This document shows positions 12,401-58,926 of a stretch of 64,000 nucleotides of DNA, in pieces (position 1 is the first letter of the stretch; each line of letters starts with the position of its first letter). The translations under genes were made by a program, and so were the position numbers. The notes under the pieces were generated by a model. That model worked only from the letters and a program-made list of their open reading frames with translations. It was not told the DNA's origin and did not search any database. This stretch comes from Lutjanus erythropterus. Taxonomy: Eukaryota > Chordata > Actinopteri > Lutjaniformes > Lutjanidae. Location of the stretch: NCBI GenBank assembly GCA_020091685.1, contig CM034609.1:17000204-17064203 (forward strand), given 5' to 3'.

Positions 12401-14562
12401 CCGCAAAGCCTCAACAGGGGGACAGCAGGGTCAGACAAACCGGACCATAAAGTGCTAATGATGTGAGGGTTTCATGTGGACTCATATTTGACTTACTGAA
12501 GCCCATGAGGGTGAGAGATCCCGCCAACATGATGGCAGTCTGAGCAGCGTCTGTGTAGATTACTGCAGCCAGACCTCCTGCAACACAACACACCACAGCC
12601 TGTGACATACAGAACTCTAAGACCTCAAACTCAAACTCCTTCACTCCTCCCCCTACGTTAGACCTATTTTGTAATTTTTACGGGGTGGCTTTAGGGATCT
12701 TTAGGAGGATATAGCAGGTGAACAGCTAAACTCCACATTTAAAATGGTAACATGGGGAAGGTCACCTGCTACAGTGTAGAGAGCAGTGACTGCGAGCAGC
12801 AGCACCACAGCCAGGTAGATATTCCACTGTAAGGCGAGCTGAATGAACACTGCACCTGCGTACATGTCAACCTGAGCCAGAGACACACACAATAAGACAC
12901 GTGGTTTAGATATAAGATGGAAAATACAAAAATTCTTTTGTAAAAAAAAAACACAGAAAAGGCAAGGCAAAACAAAAAGCAACACGCACAAACATACTTG
13001 CTTGTCTCAACATTGGAAACACTGGATAATTATTGTGAATTTGCATCATACCGATATCTTTGTGAAGATGTAAATAAATAAGGACAGGACAGCTATAAAT
13101 AACTGTGTTCTTCTACCACCAAACCGCCTCTGCAAGTATTCTGGCATGGTCGTCACCTGGATGAGAGACAGTTCAAGGATGATTATGAACGAATAAATGA
13201 ACAACATCATGTGTGTACATTTGATATTTCATGTGTGAATGCCTCACCCCAGAGGCGATATAAATGGGAAGGAAGAGCCATCCCAGCAGCAGCACCATCA
13301 GCATACCCTGTAGGAAAATCAACAAAAACTGTGTTCAACATGTCAAACTTGTTCTTATGTTAACAGTATATATGTATATAATCTCTTACATTCCACTCAT
13401 ATGCAATTGCCCCAATTCCTGCCGCAGCTCCTGACCCTGCCAGGCCGATGAAATGTCCACTGCCAATGTTACTGGCAAACAGTGAGGCACCCACCTAAAT
13501 ATAGATGAAAGAGCCAGAACCAGGATTCAGTATTTCACTTTGAACTGCAGAACATTTTGCCTCCATCTGGCTTTTAAAGTGTTTAGATTAGAAACAGAGT
13601 TTGCTATGCTGTAAGTTTACAGTGATGAAAAAAGAAGAGCTAACCCTAACCCTAACCCTTTTTTAAAAAAAATAAAAATCTCAGTGTTCGACTCACCGGC
13701 CACCAGGTCATGGACTTCCCAGCCAAGAAGTATCCGTCCACCGTGCTGCGCTTCGTCCTCCACATGGACTGGCAGAAAAATTAGAAAATTTGTAAGGATA
13801 CAATTGCAGAAGAAATGTTGATTCGCAAACAGGATCCCCAACTCAGTGATGATAGGTCTGTGCCATCAAGTGCTGAATCACATACTGAAATCTCAACGCC
13901 TCAGTGCTGTGTCATTATATGAAGCTACAGCCACTGAATGATTGTTCAGGGTGTTGACAGCATTGGAAGAAAATGCAAAGATGAGTCAAATTTAAAGAAA
14001 TTATTTCACTATATACATTGTACTATGACTGACATAAATAAAGTTGATTTACTTGCATCAACAATTTTCTTTCAATTTGGCTTATTCATGTAGAATGGAG
14101 AGAAAGAATAAAGCAGGTTCTGAATGAAGAGAGCCTTTTTTTTTTGGAGAGTAGGACCCGAAAGCAGGGAGAAGAAAAAGAAGGAATGTAAATTGTGACA
14201 AAGTTAGTGTGATACAGGGTAATTCTGTTCTTGTTGAAGGACGTTAGTAGCATTTGCTTGATAGCAAAGAGGAAGTGAGACAAAAAGGCACTGTTGTGCA
14301 CAAAGCTCTGTACAACACATGTTGATCTCAAGCCATTATCTCTCAATTCAACGTGTTAAAATGTTTGGTGAAAGTACTGGAACACAGACCTGCAGTCAGT
14401 TTTCCCCTGGACTGTACTTACCCAGAAGCCAACAGCCAGAACCAGTAAAAAGTAGACCACCAGCACCACTATATCCACAGTAACCAGAGTAGCTCTGCCC
14501 CCTGGAGGGGGTGGAGGAGAAGTGGGCATGCTGGTCCCTTGGGGGACCTCTGTACGGTCCAT
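6253..14562 (-). CDS. slc5a11: slc5a11, sodium/myo-inositol cotransporter 2 (SMIT2), complete coding region, 15 exons
   Basis: SLC5 (SGLT) family symporter that couples Na+ to myo-inositol uptake at the plasma membrane. Coding exons in transcript order: 14562-14422, 13768-13697, 13494-13390, 13307-13248, 13156-13052, 12871-12766, 12577-12497, 12409-12204, 11379-11244, 10403-10296, 10003-9853, 8970-8802, 7437-7222, 6742-6568, 6485-6253. They total 2064 nt, or 687 aa; human SLC5A11 is about 675. All phases join and all introns are GT-AG. Diagnostic blocks are [19 protein letters not shown], the SSF signature around [18 protein letters not shown], and [17 protein letters not shown], which keeps the Gln aligned to the sugar-contacting Gln of SGLT1. 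SLC5A11-like stretches such as [12 protein letters not shown]-like [12 protein letters not shown] and CADPE separate it from SGLT1/2. The end is a hydrophobic helix, ...IIGYWA, as in the family. The ATG at 14562-14560 lies eight bases inside its exon. The neighbour arhgap17 matches human 16p12.1. Confidence 0.93.
6568..6742 (-). CDS. slc5a11: slc5a11 coding exon 14
   Basis: 175 nt. Encodes [18 protein letters not shown], matching the human HLTWFTRHDPV block, and a hydrophilic cytoplasmic segment that is poorly conserved. The frame is closed by the acceptor at 6486. Confidence 0.85.
7222..7437 (-). CDS. slc5a11: slc5a11 coding exon 13
   Basis: 216 nt, phase 0-0. Encodes [20 protein letters not shown], the [15 protein letters not shown] loop and [10 protein letters not shown]-like [14 protein letters not shown], with a further helix. 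Donor CAG|gtacgg. Confidence 0.94.
7705..8515. mobile_element. MITE with GTAACACTTTATTTGA-type ends
   Basis: The left end is gtaacactttatttgaaagg; the right end reverse-complements to gtaaaaatttaatttgacag. The body is rich in 'tgtcataa/tgacaat' words. About 810 bp, in the slc5a11 intron between coding exons 12 and 13. No protein-coding frame. Confidence 0.6.
8802..8970 (-). CDS. slc5a11: slc5a11 coding exon 12
   Basis: 169 nt. Encodes [37 protein letters not shown] and [13 protein letters not shown]. Donor AAG|gtgagg. Confidence 0.94.
9853..10003 (-). CDS. slc5a11: slc5a11 coding exon 11
   Basis: 151 nt. Encodes [20 protein letters not shown] and [13 protein letters not shown], the sodium:solute symporter signature with Na2-site serines, then [12 protein letters not shown]. 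Confidence 0.94.
10110..10200 (-). repeat. Fragment of the 'GTGCCCTCTAGAG' fish repeat
   Basis: The stretch agagcactctagagggcagt followed by atgttttatctaccat is the reverse-complement counterpart of the tandem unit at 52780-53045 (gtagataaaacatgataaat, ccctctagag). Intronic. Confidence 0.45.
10296..10403 (-). CDS. slc5a11: slc5a11 coding exon 10
   Basis: 108 nt. Encodes the Cys-rich extracellular loop [20 protein letters not shown], then [17 protein letters not shown]. The cysteine pattern matches the human protein. Confidence 0.93.
11244..11379 (-). CDS. slc5a11: slc5a11 coding exon 9
   Basis: 136 nt. Encodes [18 protein letters not shown], the conserved SSF loop, and a helix ending [10 protein letters not shown]. 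Donor ACAG|gtacag. Confidence 0.92.
11855..12030. mobile_element. Fragment of the AGAACC-rich element, copy 3
   Basis: Aligns by eye with 38880-39290: gggtgaaacctttcacagat, ggtataaccctttatgttgg and ctctctgaaagggtt. It lacks the 265-bp insert found in copy 2 and so preserves the empty site. Located in a slc5a11 intron. Confidence 0.65.
12204..12409 (-). CDS. slc5a11: slc5a11 coding exon 8
   Basis: 206 nt. Encodes the large extracellular loop with an N-glycosylation motif (NST in VPNSTCGIP), the SLC5A11-type [12 protein letters not shown] motif, and [12 protein letters not shown] at the start of the next helix. Confidence 0.93.
12497..12577 (-). CDS. slc5a11: slc5a11 coding exon 7
   Basis: 81 nt. 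Encodes [20 protein letters not shown] and onward to LMGF, the family block that contains YTDA. Donor TTCA|gtaagt. Confidence 0.92.
12766..12871 (-). CDS. slc5a11: slc5a11 coding exon 6
   Basis: 106 nt. Encodes [17 protein letters not shown] and a membrane helix ending TALYTVA, with one base of the next Gly codon. Donor GCAG|gtgacc. Confidence 0.92.
13052..13156 (-). CDS. slc5a11: slc5a11 coding exon 5
   Basis: 105 nt, phase 0-0. Encodes [16 protein letters not shown], the conserved SSF cytoplasmic loop, then a helix ending in FIYIFTKIS. Confidence 0.92.
13248..13307 (-). CDS. slc5a11: slc5a11 coding exon 4
   Basis: 60 nt, phase 0-0. Encodes [20 protein letters not shown], a membrane helix. 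Donor GGG|gtgagg. Confidence 0.9.
13390..13494 (-). CDS. slc5a11: slc5a11 coding exon 3
   Basis: 105 nt, phase 0-0. Encodes [20 protein letters not shown] and following residues, the Na+/substrate-binding unwound helix region of the SSF fold. Donor AAT|gtaaga. Confidence 0.93.
13640..13660. repeat. Short interstitial (CCCTAA)3
   Basis: Three telomere-type units in the slc5a11 intron between coding exons 2 and 3. Too short to indicate more than chance or a small repair insertion. Confidence 0.6.
13697..13768 (-). CDS. slc5a11: slc5a11 coding exon 2
   Basis: 72 nt, phase 0-0. Encodes [19 protein letters not shown], the typical SGLT loop before the second membrane helix. Splice sites are ctgccag| and CCG|gtgagt. 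Confidence 0.92.
14422..14562 (-). CDS. slc5a11: slc5a11 coding exon 1
   Basis: Encodes the start MDRTEVPQG, a Pro-rich extracellular N-terminus and the first membrane helix ([19 protein letters not shown]). The exon opens after an acceptor at 14571 (cacggcag), which implies at least one upstream non-coding exon. The donor is TTCTGG|gtaagt. Confidence 0.88.
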
Positions 14563-16600
14563 TCTGTCCCCTGCCGTGATAGTGAGTGCAGAAATCAAAT
14601 GTTCACACTCCAGAATAGTTTCAAAGTCATAATAAAAGTGAAGAAGACTAAGTATTTGCACCTGCACACAATATTACTACAAGTTTGGGGTACTTTTATC
14701 TCTGTTTTATGCTTCTTTCTACTTCTTCACTATAATTCTTTGACAGATGTAGTCACTCTAATGTACAGATTTGATAAAACATGATGAGCTGTATATTACG
14801 TAGGAAGGCAAGCATGCACATAAATCCAGTGGTGGAAAAAGTACTCACATCCTTTAGTCACAAGTACAAATAAAACAATGTAAAATTACTGTATTACAAG
14901 TAAATATCCTGCATTCACAATTCTAGTGCAGTAAAATTTACTGTTTGACTAATTAATAAATTATTATATATTACAATATTAAATATCATAAATACTGATG
15001 CATCAATATATAATCAACAATTTACTTTTATTGCCGGTGAAGACGCAGCTACTTTTAAACACTAACTAGTTTATTCCCCAACCCAAGGGCACCATTAAAG
15101 GATCAACAGATAAATCTGATGGGTCGAGATGAGATTAATGGGATAGAAAAGAGCCAAAAATAAAGCTTTACATCTGTTTTGACATAATGGATAATTTTAC
15201 CACTTTGAACCTCTAACAGTTAACAGAATGAAACCATTTGAGACGTTTAGAGGGGAAATCTCTCTTTTTAGACATCTGAAAGATGACAAAAGCTCCAACA
15301 CATTGTTTTGCTTTTTGTAAATAAACAGGTTGAGCAAAAAAAGGTTTATTCTTAACAATACATTGTATTTTTTATTGGAGTAAGTAAGTGGTAACTACAG
15401 CTGTCTGTAGCAAATAAATGGAGTATATAGTAATATAGTAGTGATATTCCATCTTGACATTAACACGCTGCTTACATATTAATGCATTTGTAAAGAATAA
15501 TCAGTATAGGACAACAAGAGTCTTAAAGTTCATTCTGAACACACACACTCAGAGCTTCTACTTTTTGATATTTAAAGGGAGGGCTCACATTTTTATCTGT
15601 TGTCAAGTTTGTCTGAAAACAATTCTCACATTCCCTTCGGTCAAGGAGGAATATTCTATTAAAAAAAAAAAAAAACTGGAAGATACTCACCTGACTTGTT
15701 TAACTCAGACTGCTGGAGTCTCACTTTAACTTCAGATAAACTTTTGAAGGTAATTTTGCACAGAAAGAGGACTTTTGTCTCCCATCACTGTCTGTGAATG
15801 ACTGTCATTCAGTGACTTTTTTTTTTTTATCCCAATGACATTATTATTCCAATATTACAATTTATTTCATATTACCAGTAATGGAAAGAGTACTGAAAAT
15901 CTGTGCTTAAGCTGATGATACAAGTAAAACTCCTGGTGAAAAAAAACACATGTTAGTGAAAATACAATGTATTCTTCTCTCCACAGAGTTTTGGTTGACA
16001 TTTGTCAAACATGACATTTGTTTCTACAAATCTTTAGTTGAAATGCTTTCCAGCTCCGGTGCTGTTCTGCTCAGTGGTCACGCTCACCTCTGGTGACAAG
16101 TCTGGTGTTTAGGTAACAAGTTGAAGACAGTTTAATATTTAAATCTAGACTCATAAACTACACTTTTAACAGCCGCACAGATTTTGAGCTTTATCTGATG
16201 ACTTGTGAGGAACATTGTGACACTACAGAGGTGAACTTAACTTACTTCAGTCTTGAATAACAAATCTATTAGCATTTTTACAGCAACTCAGCTATCAGTA
16301 AAAGCTACGTTCCCGTGTATCTGCGAGCTGTGTATCAGACAGTCTTTTCTGCTAAATAAACTCACCTTTCAGTAAGACGTCACCCTCTGTATCATTCCAG
16401 CTGGACTGCCCTGAGTTTAGTTGCCCAAACAATACACAAATACCATGTGTTCGTCTCGAAGCTTCCTCCACACCCTCACCTCCCTCACCTCCCTCAGCAA
16501 AAGATCAAACTCCACTGTCACCTGGGGTACTACGAGGGTTTAGTTAACATGTAAAAGATTTATTACTCTTTACAGAGCTGTTTGCACAACAGGCTAAAGG
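14563..16600 (-). other. slc5a11: slc5a11 5' region with candidate non-coding exons
   Basis: The first coding exon starts at an acceptor (14570 is its first base), so the promoter lies upstream, at higher coordinates. On the minus strand two strong donors could end 5' UTR exons: 15691 (GTCAG|gtgagt) and 16366 (GAAAG|gtgagt). Transcript starts are unknown. No coding sequence is seen. A repeat fragment (about 14828-14950) and another (about 15880-15925) lie here. Confidence 0.35.
14828..14950 (+). repeat. 'GTGGAAAAAGTACT' interspersed repeat, copy 2
   Basis: Starts agtggtggaaaaagtactca and continues acaagtacaaataaaac and ttacaagtaaatatcctgca. Same family as about 1000-1185. Ends are not defined. 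Confidence 0.5.
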
Positions 16601-17309
16601 GTTGCTGAATAAGTTTTAAACACATTCCAATTACACATCTTTATATTAAAGCAAGATAAGGGGAATGTGTTTGTGTGCGTCCTGAAGAGACATTTACAGA
16701 TTTATCTCACATAGAAACAAACATTACATCTACAGATAAACTGGTTGCGGCAATAGCAGGTGTGTCAGCAACAGTCGTAAAGGCACAATCTTATTTACAG
16801 CATGAGAGTTGCAGGAAAAACAAGTGAATGTGTGTGTGAGGCCTCTGATGTGAGTCTCATACCGGCAATAATAAACCAGTGGATTCAGTATTTTATCTCT
16901 GTAAGTTAACACATTTCCTCAAGAATATCAGCAGCCGGTACGCATTGTTTTTACACCAAAAAACACAGACATCCAGGCAAAAGTAGATTTCATACCACTC
17001 TTTATAATTGTCAGCAATGTTAGGATACAATACAAAATACAGACTTAACACTTTATAGGCCGTAAATGGACAGCAATGCTTTAGATTACATTCTGTAATT
17101 TAAGCAGAAAAAAAGCAAGCTTAGACTGTTAGAAAACAGAGCGTTTACTTCCTGCACACATTATTCTTATCATAATAATTTGCCTTATCGTTTGAAAACA
17201 TCACTTGAAGACTAAGCTTTATGTTTTACAGAGCACTGGCATGTCTGAGAAGCTGGTATGCTGTATTAGTAACTGTTTGAAAATTATAGAAAATGCTGCA
17301 TCTGCTACA

Positions 17310-18294
17310 CTTTAAGGGACAGTTTGAATTTTTTGAAGTGAGGTTGTATGAGATACTTATCCATAGTCAGTCTATTACCTACAGTAGATGGCGGTCAGCA
17401 TGTGCCCAGTTTGGAGAAGCGGCAGTGGGTTTTTTTTCCATCAACACTTGCAGCCGTGCCGAGTCAAACCATGTTGGGCTGATTTACATTTCAATTCCCA
17501 CTTAAATCACGTCAAGTTGCACTCAAGATGGACTTTCTCTGGAGTGGGCCAAAGCAAACTGATCCCGCTGTGTGCTGTGTTCAGTTCTCAGCAGGTTTGA
17601 AGCTACGACCTGAATCTCTGTGATGTGAAGTTTAGTTTCTCTCCCGTGTTGCTGTTTGTATGTTCAAGTATCTGCTTTATTTTACCTGTTCCATGTTTGC
17701 TTTGAACGATATGGGAGTCATGTTAAATTACCGCTGATGAAAACTCAAAATTTCCTAATGTTGCTGCTTCATAATAGAAGTGTAAAAATAGTAAATAAAT
17801 ATTGTGAATAATTTACAGGAAATGAGGGGTACATCTACTATTTTACAGCCGCTCGACGCAATAGTGTATCTTCAGTTAAAGACACACTTTCAAGCGGGTA
17901 GTCCCGAGTCAACACTGGCCACAGCATGTCATGGAAAAGAGGTACTGGAGTACTATGGTGGAAGCTCAGCAATGAATTGCTGCAGTCAGGGATAGCAGCA
18001 TTTTGCTGCTGAAAACTAATCCTATATTTAGAATATTTTCACCACTTTACCTTGCCGTCAGACAGGCTTTTGCAATGGGAAACTTGTGTTATATAAGCCA
18101 AATATCACACTCTCCAACACAACCAGACTCCTTAGAAAAATCAGTCATTTTTCCTTGCAGAACATGGTAGTTGCTGGTCTACCACTGCCTCGATCAGTTC
18201 GATTGTTTGCGACTTTGGTGGATCCAAACTAATACTGACTGTGGATAAGTACCTCACAGAGCCCTACTTTAAATAATCCAAACTATCCCTTTAA
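17310..18294. mobile_element. TTTAAAGG-family DNA transposon, long version
   Basis: The left end is tttaagggacagtttgaatt; the right end reverse-complements to ttaaagggatagtttggatt. Internal words (tacttatccatagtcagt, taatactgactgtggataag) are recognisable from a very common percomorph repeat. About 985 bp, no intact transposase, in the slc5a11-grid2ip intergenic space. Confidence 0.7.
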
Positions 18295-19494
18295 CTTAAT
18301 GACATTGCTGCTGTGGCAAAACTTTATGGTCAGTCCGTATGAAACAATCAATAAAAGAAATATTTGGGTAACACGTGAAAGTGCCTCATACAGTATATTG
18401 TAGCAGCTGTAGCTGTTTTCTTTACATCCACTCTCATTCTGTACAGCACAAACACAGTTTATCTTATAGTTTAAAGAATATAATAATATCTAACAGTGGA
18501 ACACAGCTAAACATTCACATATTGCACACTGCCCGCTGTTGGCTCAACATAATCCCACCTCTACTTCCTGTAATTAGTGTGTCAATGACTTCAGACAGAT
18601 TAAAAATGATCCTCAGAACAGTTAAAATTGCCTTTTATAAAAACAACTTCCCACTGATATTGTCTCATATATACAAGTTAGTAGCATTAGATGTTAAGTA
18701 TCATAAAAGAACAATACCATTTAGAAAAAAAGCAATTATATGGCCATGACTGATATGGTAGGGATTTTGAAAACCCGCTGACAGTGAGGCACAGATACAA
18801 CGACGTAAATGAAACAACCTGTCATCAGGACAGCTGATTTCAATGAGTATTTAGTTGAGAAAATATGCTACACTTAGCCAGTAAAGAACTTATATTACAT
18901 TCAGTGTGGTGGGCGGCTTACAAAAATACAGAACATGTAAACTAACAGGAAGACTACTTTTAGTGGTTTCTTCCAAACCACCGAGTGAATGTGAACGCAT
19001 TTTTAATTAAATATCTATTTCAGGATAAAATAATCTATGTCTTATTCATGGAAATATAACAAAGATTTGACTGTAGGGCTGTAATAACACACTTACTGAG
19101 GTGACCTGAACTCAGGCTTAGAGAAAGAAAACTTAAACTAATGAACTGAATGTTACTGAGTAACTATCTTTCAAATAACAGAGATACCTTTATGGCCAAA
19201 CAAGTTGTTTTCTATGTGGTAGTCTTAGCCATTTAAACCTCAGTTTCATTTTGAAAAGACACACAGTAGATACAACACCCCTGGTATAAAGCTAAATTGT
19301 CCATCTTTGATGCAAAAGTTCCTTCCTTTCTTAATTTTACCAAAAACACACTGATACATAAAATCTTGTTTTTTGCTCATAACTGTGCATTTGGTGTGTA
19401 TGTGTGTATATGTGCATGTGGGTGCATGTATATACAGTATATGCATACAGTATGTCAGTGTTTATACTGTAGTAACTATGCAGTCATCTCCATA
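18295..19494. other. grid2ip: grid2ip 3' UTR and downstream intergenic sequence
   Basis: AT-rich, no coding exon seen. It presumably contains the grid2ip 3' UTR. I did not find a clear AATAAA in minus orientation close to the stop; a possible ATTAAA (plus-strand TTTAAT) is near 19003. Confidence 0.4.
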
Positions 19495-19520
19495 TGTGTG
19501 TGTGTGTGTGTGCGTGTGTG
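19495..19520. repeat. CA microsatellite directly after the grid2ip stop
   Basis: (TG)n on the plus strand, so (CA)n in the grid2ip transcript, starting at the base after the TAA. One interruption (tgcg). Confidence 0.85.
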
Positions 19521-55282
<35,762 letters not shown>

Positions 55283-55760
55283 CCTTGCCCGGCTTGCGGC
55301 AGGGCACGTTCCAGCCAGCCTCCCTACACCCCCGGCCTGGAGGTAGATGCAGCCAAAGTGTGCCCTCGGACACCTTTGCGCTGCTCCTCACCTGAGCTCA
55401 CTGCCTCCAAAAGCCTCGACCCAGCTAGGCAAATCAAGTGTACCTAAAAGGTCACATCTGTAGGTTATCTGGGCCAATGCCTCCCCCTGTTCTCAATCAG
55501 AGAACAAGTGGTCTGCAGCTGAGGAGAGGCAGGCCAGAGGAGAGGGGAGAGCGTCTGAATGTCAGGCTCTCCATCCTGGGTGAGGCGGTCCAGCCTCAGC
55601 CTCAGTCCAAACCCTATGGCTGAGCGACGATCAGAAAACTGGGACACGCTCACTTGGTCCTGAAATGGTTCTTTGCAAGAAAAGGTACTGCGAAGCCCCA
55701 TTTTTCTATAAATACCTTTCTCACCCTCTCTCTCTCTCCCACCCTCACTCTCTGTCTTCC
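55283..55760 (-). promoter_or_regulatory. grid2ip: Putative 5' UTR/promoter region of long-isoform grid2ip
   Basis: Locally GC-rich sequence directly upstream of the exon 1 ATG. A TATA-like ctataaata (plus strand, 55707-55715; tatttatag in the gene's direction) lies about 430 bp from the ATG, then a CT-rich tract. The transcription start cannot be set from sequence. Confidence 0.3.
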
Positions 55761-55989
55761 TCGGTTGCTCGTGTGGATGGGGCCCTCTCAGAGGGCTGAG
55801 GACTGACCCAGAAACTGTGTGCTGTACCAGCCAGGGACACTTCTCTGATTATAGCGGCTGTGTTAACCTCAGTACTGGAGCACCAGTTACAGAGATGTAG
55901 CTTGCAGATATGCTCAAGGTTACACCTAATACAGCGGTATTTCAATTATTAAACCACTCCGCTCTGGTGCATTTAGCAGAGGATTACAA

Positions 55990-56730
55990 ATACAAATCCC
56001 AATTTCAAAGAAGTTGTGACGCTTTGAGATGGTCTGACAGAAAGTGAAAAAGTGTGCTGTGGTCTGACGAGTCCACATTTCAAATTGTTTTTAGAAATCA
56101 TGGACATTGTGTCCTTTGGGCTAAAGAGGAGAAGGAGCATTCAGACTGTTACCAGCACAAAGTTCAAAAGCCAGCATCTGTGATGATATGGGTCTGTACT
56201 AGTGGTGCCCATGGCATCATGGGTAACTTGCACATCTATGAAGGTCCCATTGATGCAGAAAGGCATATACAGATTTTGGAGCAACATATGATTCCATCCA
56301 GATCCAGACCTGTCTCCCACTGAAAATGTGTGCTGCATTATGAAATATGAAATACAAAATATGACAACAGACAACCCAGACTACTAAGCATATAAAGTCA
56401 TATATCAAGCAAGGATAAGAAACAATTTCCCTTTCAAAACTTCAAATATTAGCGTCCTCAGTTCTCAAACACATAGCCTACTTAGTGCTGTAAAAAAAAA
56501 AAAAAAAAAGTGATGCAACACAGTGGTAAACAGCCCCATCCCAACTTTTTTGGAACATGTTGCAAGCATCAAATTCAGATTGAGTGTATATTTACAAAAA
56601 ACAATAAAGTCAATCATTTTGAACATTAAAAATCTTGTCTTTATATTGTACTGAATTGAATATAAGTTGAAAAGGATTGCAATGCATTATGTTTCTATTT
56701 ATATTTTATATGGTGTCTCATCATTTGTAA
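55990..56730 (+). pseudogene. Tc1/mariner-like element remnant, copy C with transposase fragment
   Basis: The best preserved copy. 56045-56320 encodes a piece with LWSDESTFQIVFRNHG and VMIWVCTSGAHGIMGN, resembling the Tc1 DDE core (SDE..., then GCFS-like block), but it lacks the N-terminal DNA-binding part and the rest of the catalytic core. Starts acaaatcccaatttcaaaga. A poly(A) run interrupts it at about 56493. Not functional. Confidence 0.7.
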
Positions 56731-57750
56731 TTGTGTTTTGTACTACAGTCATACAAAGTAAACAGAATGATTGGGTTTCTCAGCACAGGAGTCAGAACAA
56801 GCTACATGGTGTGTACGTGTCTCAGAGGGAGCTGGAGCAGTGGATGCTGTGTTTTACCTGACAGGTGTGTGGTTTCAAAGCAGCTGGTCTTCCCATGATG
56901 AGATGGCAGATGACAGCCACACACTGCTAAAACGAAAAGAAATGAAAGAAGAATGCTGACGTGCACTGACATAATAATACTACATGATCTGAGTACAGCG
57001 ACACAGGCAAGAAATGGGCTGTTGTTCAGGTGTTCAGGGTCTTTGGGGAAGGATTAAGTTGGAAACAATCACCTATCAGCAAGCCAAAGTAAACTTTCCG
57101 TAATAGTGAGAGACAGATTATTCCCATTGAAAACACTGAACATTTTCCCTTTGATATAAGCCAATGATGTCTCACAAGGGTTGAGCTGATAATTTTCTAC
57201 ATTGATACATGCATCAGTAACAGTCGGCCACAATAAAATGTCACATTCTAAGTAGTTGATTCCTGTTACTATCAAAGCTTTGTTCAAAACAAATGTATGT
57301 AATATGATGACAGAAAACTACATAATCACACAATGTAAGACATCTGACCAAAGCACTGGCTAAGAACTTCAGTTGGTCGCTGCACAGCAGCTGCCCACTG
57401 CTCCTAAAACACTTAAGACAGGTTACATGCAGAGACTGAATGTCACTGTGCGTCGTTCTCAGTATAACTGTATATGTGACAATAAAGTTGACCTTAACCT
57501 TTACAATCTTCTGCCATAAAAACAGGATTTAAACAAACATAAATGGAAGGCAACTGTATAAGAAAATAGTATTTATTTGATGCAAACTCTGCTTCACTAA
57601 TCTGAACACATTTTTAACGTCTGCTGTATCGTCACGCTTAAAGATGCATCATGACTGACCAGCTCAGAAGACCAACGCTGTACCATGGGAGGTTTATATA
57701 CCCTCGCTGACAGGCCCCAGACAGGCACACAGACCCACGATCAGCCAGTC
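56731..57750. other. Intergenic sequence between grid2ip and e4f1
   Basis: AT-rich, no credible coding frame and no recognised repeat. Confidence 0.5.
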
Positions 57751-58361
57751 TTTAAAGGTGTACTATGCAGGATTTGTCAGTTTCTGTTTGTGAAGACACC
57801 ATTCAAAGTTTAAACCTCCTCCCCGGCTCAACCACTAAGTGGGAAAGAGCAGTGAGGGTTGTATGCGCTAGAGTGTGAATTTATGGAAGACGCAGTGTTA
57901 GCAAGAACAAAGCACTGAATCAGAGAAAAAACTAGAATTAGCTTGAGGTTATAGGACTCCGCCAACCTGTCAATTTGTAGTTTATAATGTCTGTAGTAAA
58001 GACTTAACACATTTGTGATTACTACATGAAGGCAGCCGAAGCAAATGCTTCATCCTGTGCTTCAACACTGTGCTCTGCTTGTGTGTGTGAGCAGCTCAGC
58101 TACACCCTCAGTCAGTCAGACACACAGAGACCTGCAACTCTCACAGAGAGGAGAGAAACTGACAGTGATGTAACATTAGGTCCGGTCACAACCTGTGTGC
58201 CGTTATTGGCTGGGGGCTACACACCACTGTCCCAAAACCAGCAGAAACAGACACCTCCACACACTTGTAGTGGGTCATAAGTGGTTACTGAAAGGGATTA
58301 TTTTTATTTTCAGTCTCTACTCTGTTTTTTAAATGAAAATCCTGCATAGTATGTCTTTAAA
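57751..58361. mobile_element. MITE with TTTAAAGGTGTACTATGCAGG ends
   Basis: The left end starts tttaaaggtgtactatgcag; the right end reverse-complements to tttaaagacatactatgcag. About 611 bp, non-coding, downstream of e4f1. Common fish family. Confidence 0.78.
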
Positions 58362-58926
58362 CGGCATTATACTTCATAGTGGACTTGAAGATTTTGGTGA
58401 AGAAAAAAAAAAAAAAACCTCAACTGACCCGGTCATCAGAGAGCATAAGTGAAAATAGCAATCAAGTGATGCCACTCTAGGTAGTAAAAGAAAAGAATTT
58501 CACTTTTCGACTTCAGCAAGAAGTATCCAGGCTACAACAGATAAAAGGCAAAGACATGTTCAGTTTGTACCATATGCATCTGTTTCAGGCCTTCAAACTG
58601 AAAACCTAACAAATGTTAATCTAGGTAGTTATTCTTTTATGCACCTAAAACTTTAAAAACAATCATTAGCTAGCAGTGTTCCATTTTAGTAAATCAATCC
58701 ACAAAAACTGAACACATGATAGAGCTAGTCCTCATGCACACTCTTTTTTGTTTCACACACACATTTCACTGTAGGCTGTTCCATTTCTGTAACTATAAAC
58801 CATATAAACACTTTGGCCTTTGTTTTGTGATCAAATTTCACACATGAAGCACGTTCATACAGTAATCGGCCACACAGATTCGGTCGAGTCAAATGTATCA
58901 CAGTCAACAGTTAGCATCCTCCTCCA

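Noticed and set aside
13640-13660. Interstitial telomere marking a chromosome fusion
   Set aside because: Only three CCCTAA units, which is within chance or small repair events.
56054-56323. A working transposase gene
   Set aside because: Only a fragment of a Tc1-like core; the N-terminal domain and the rest of the catalytic region are missing and sibling copies are broken.
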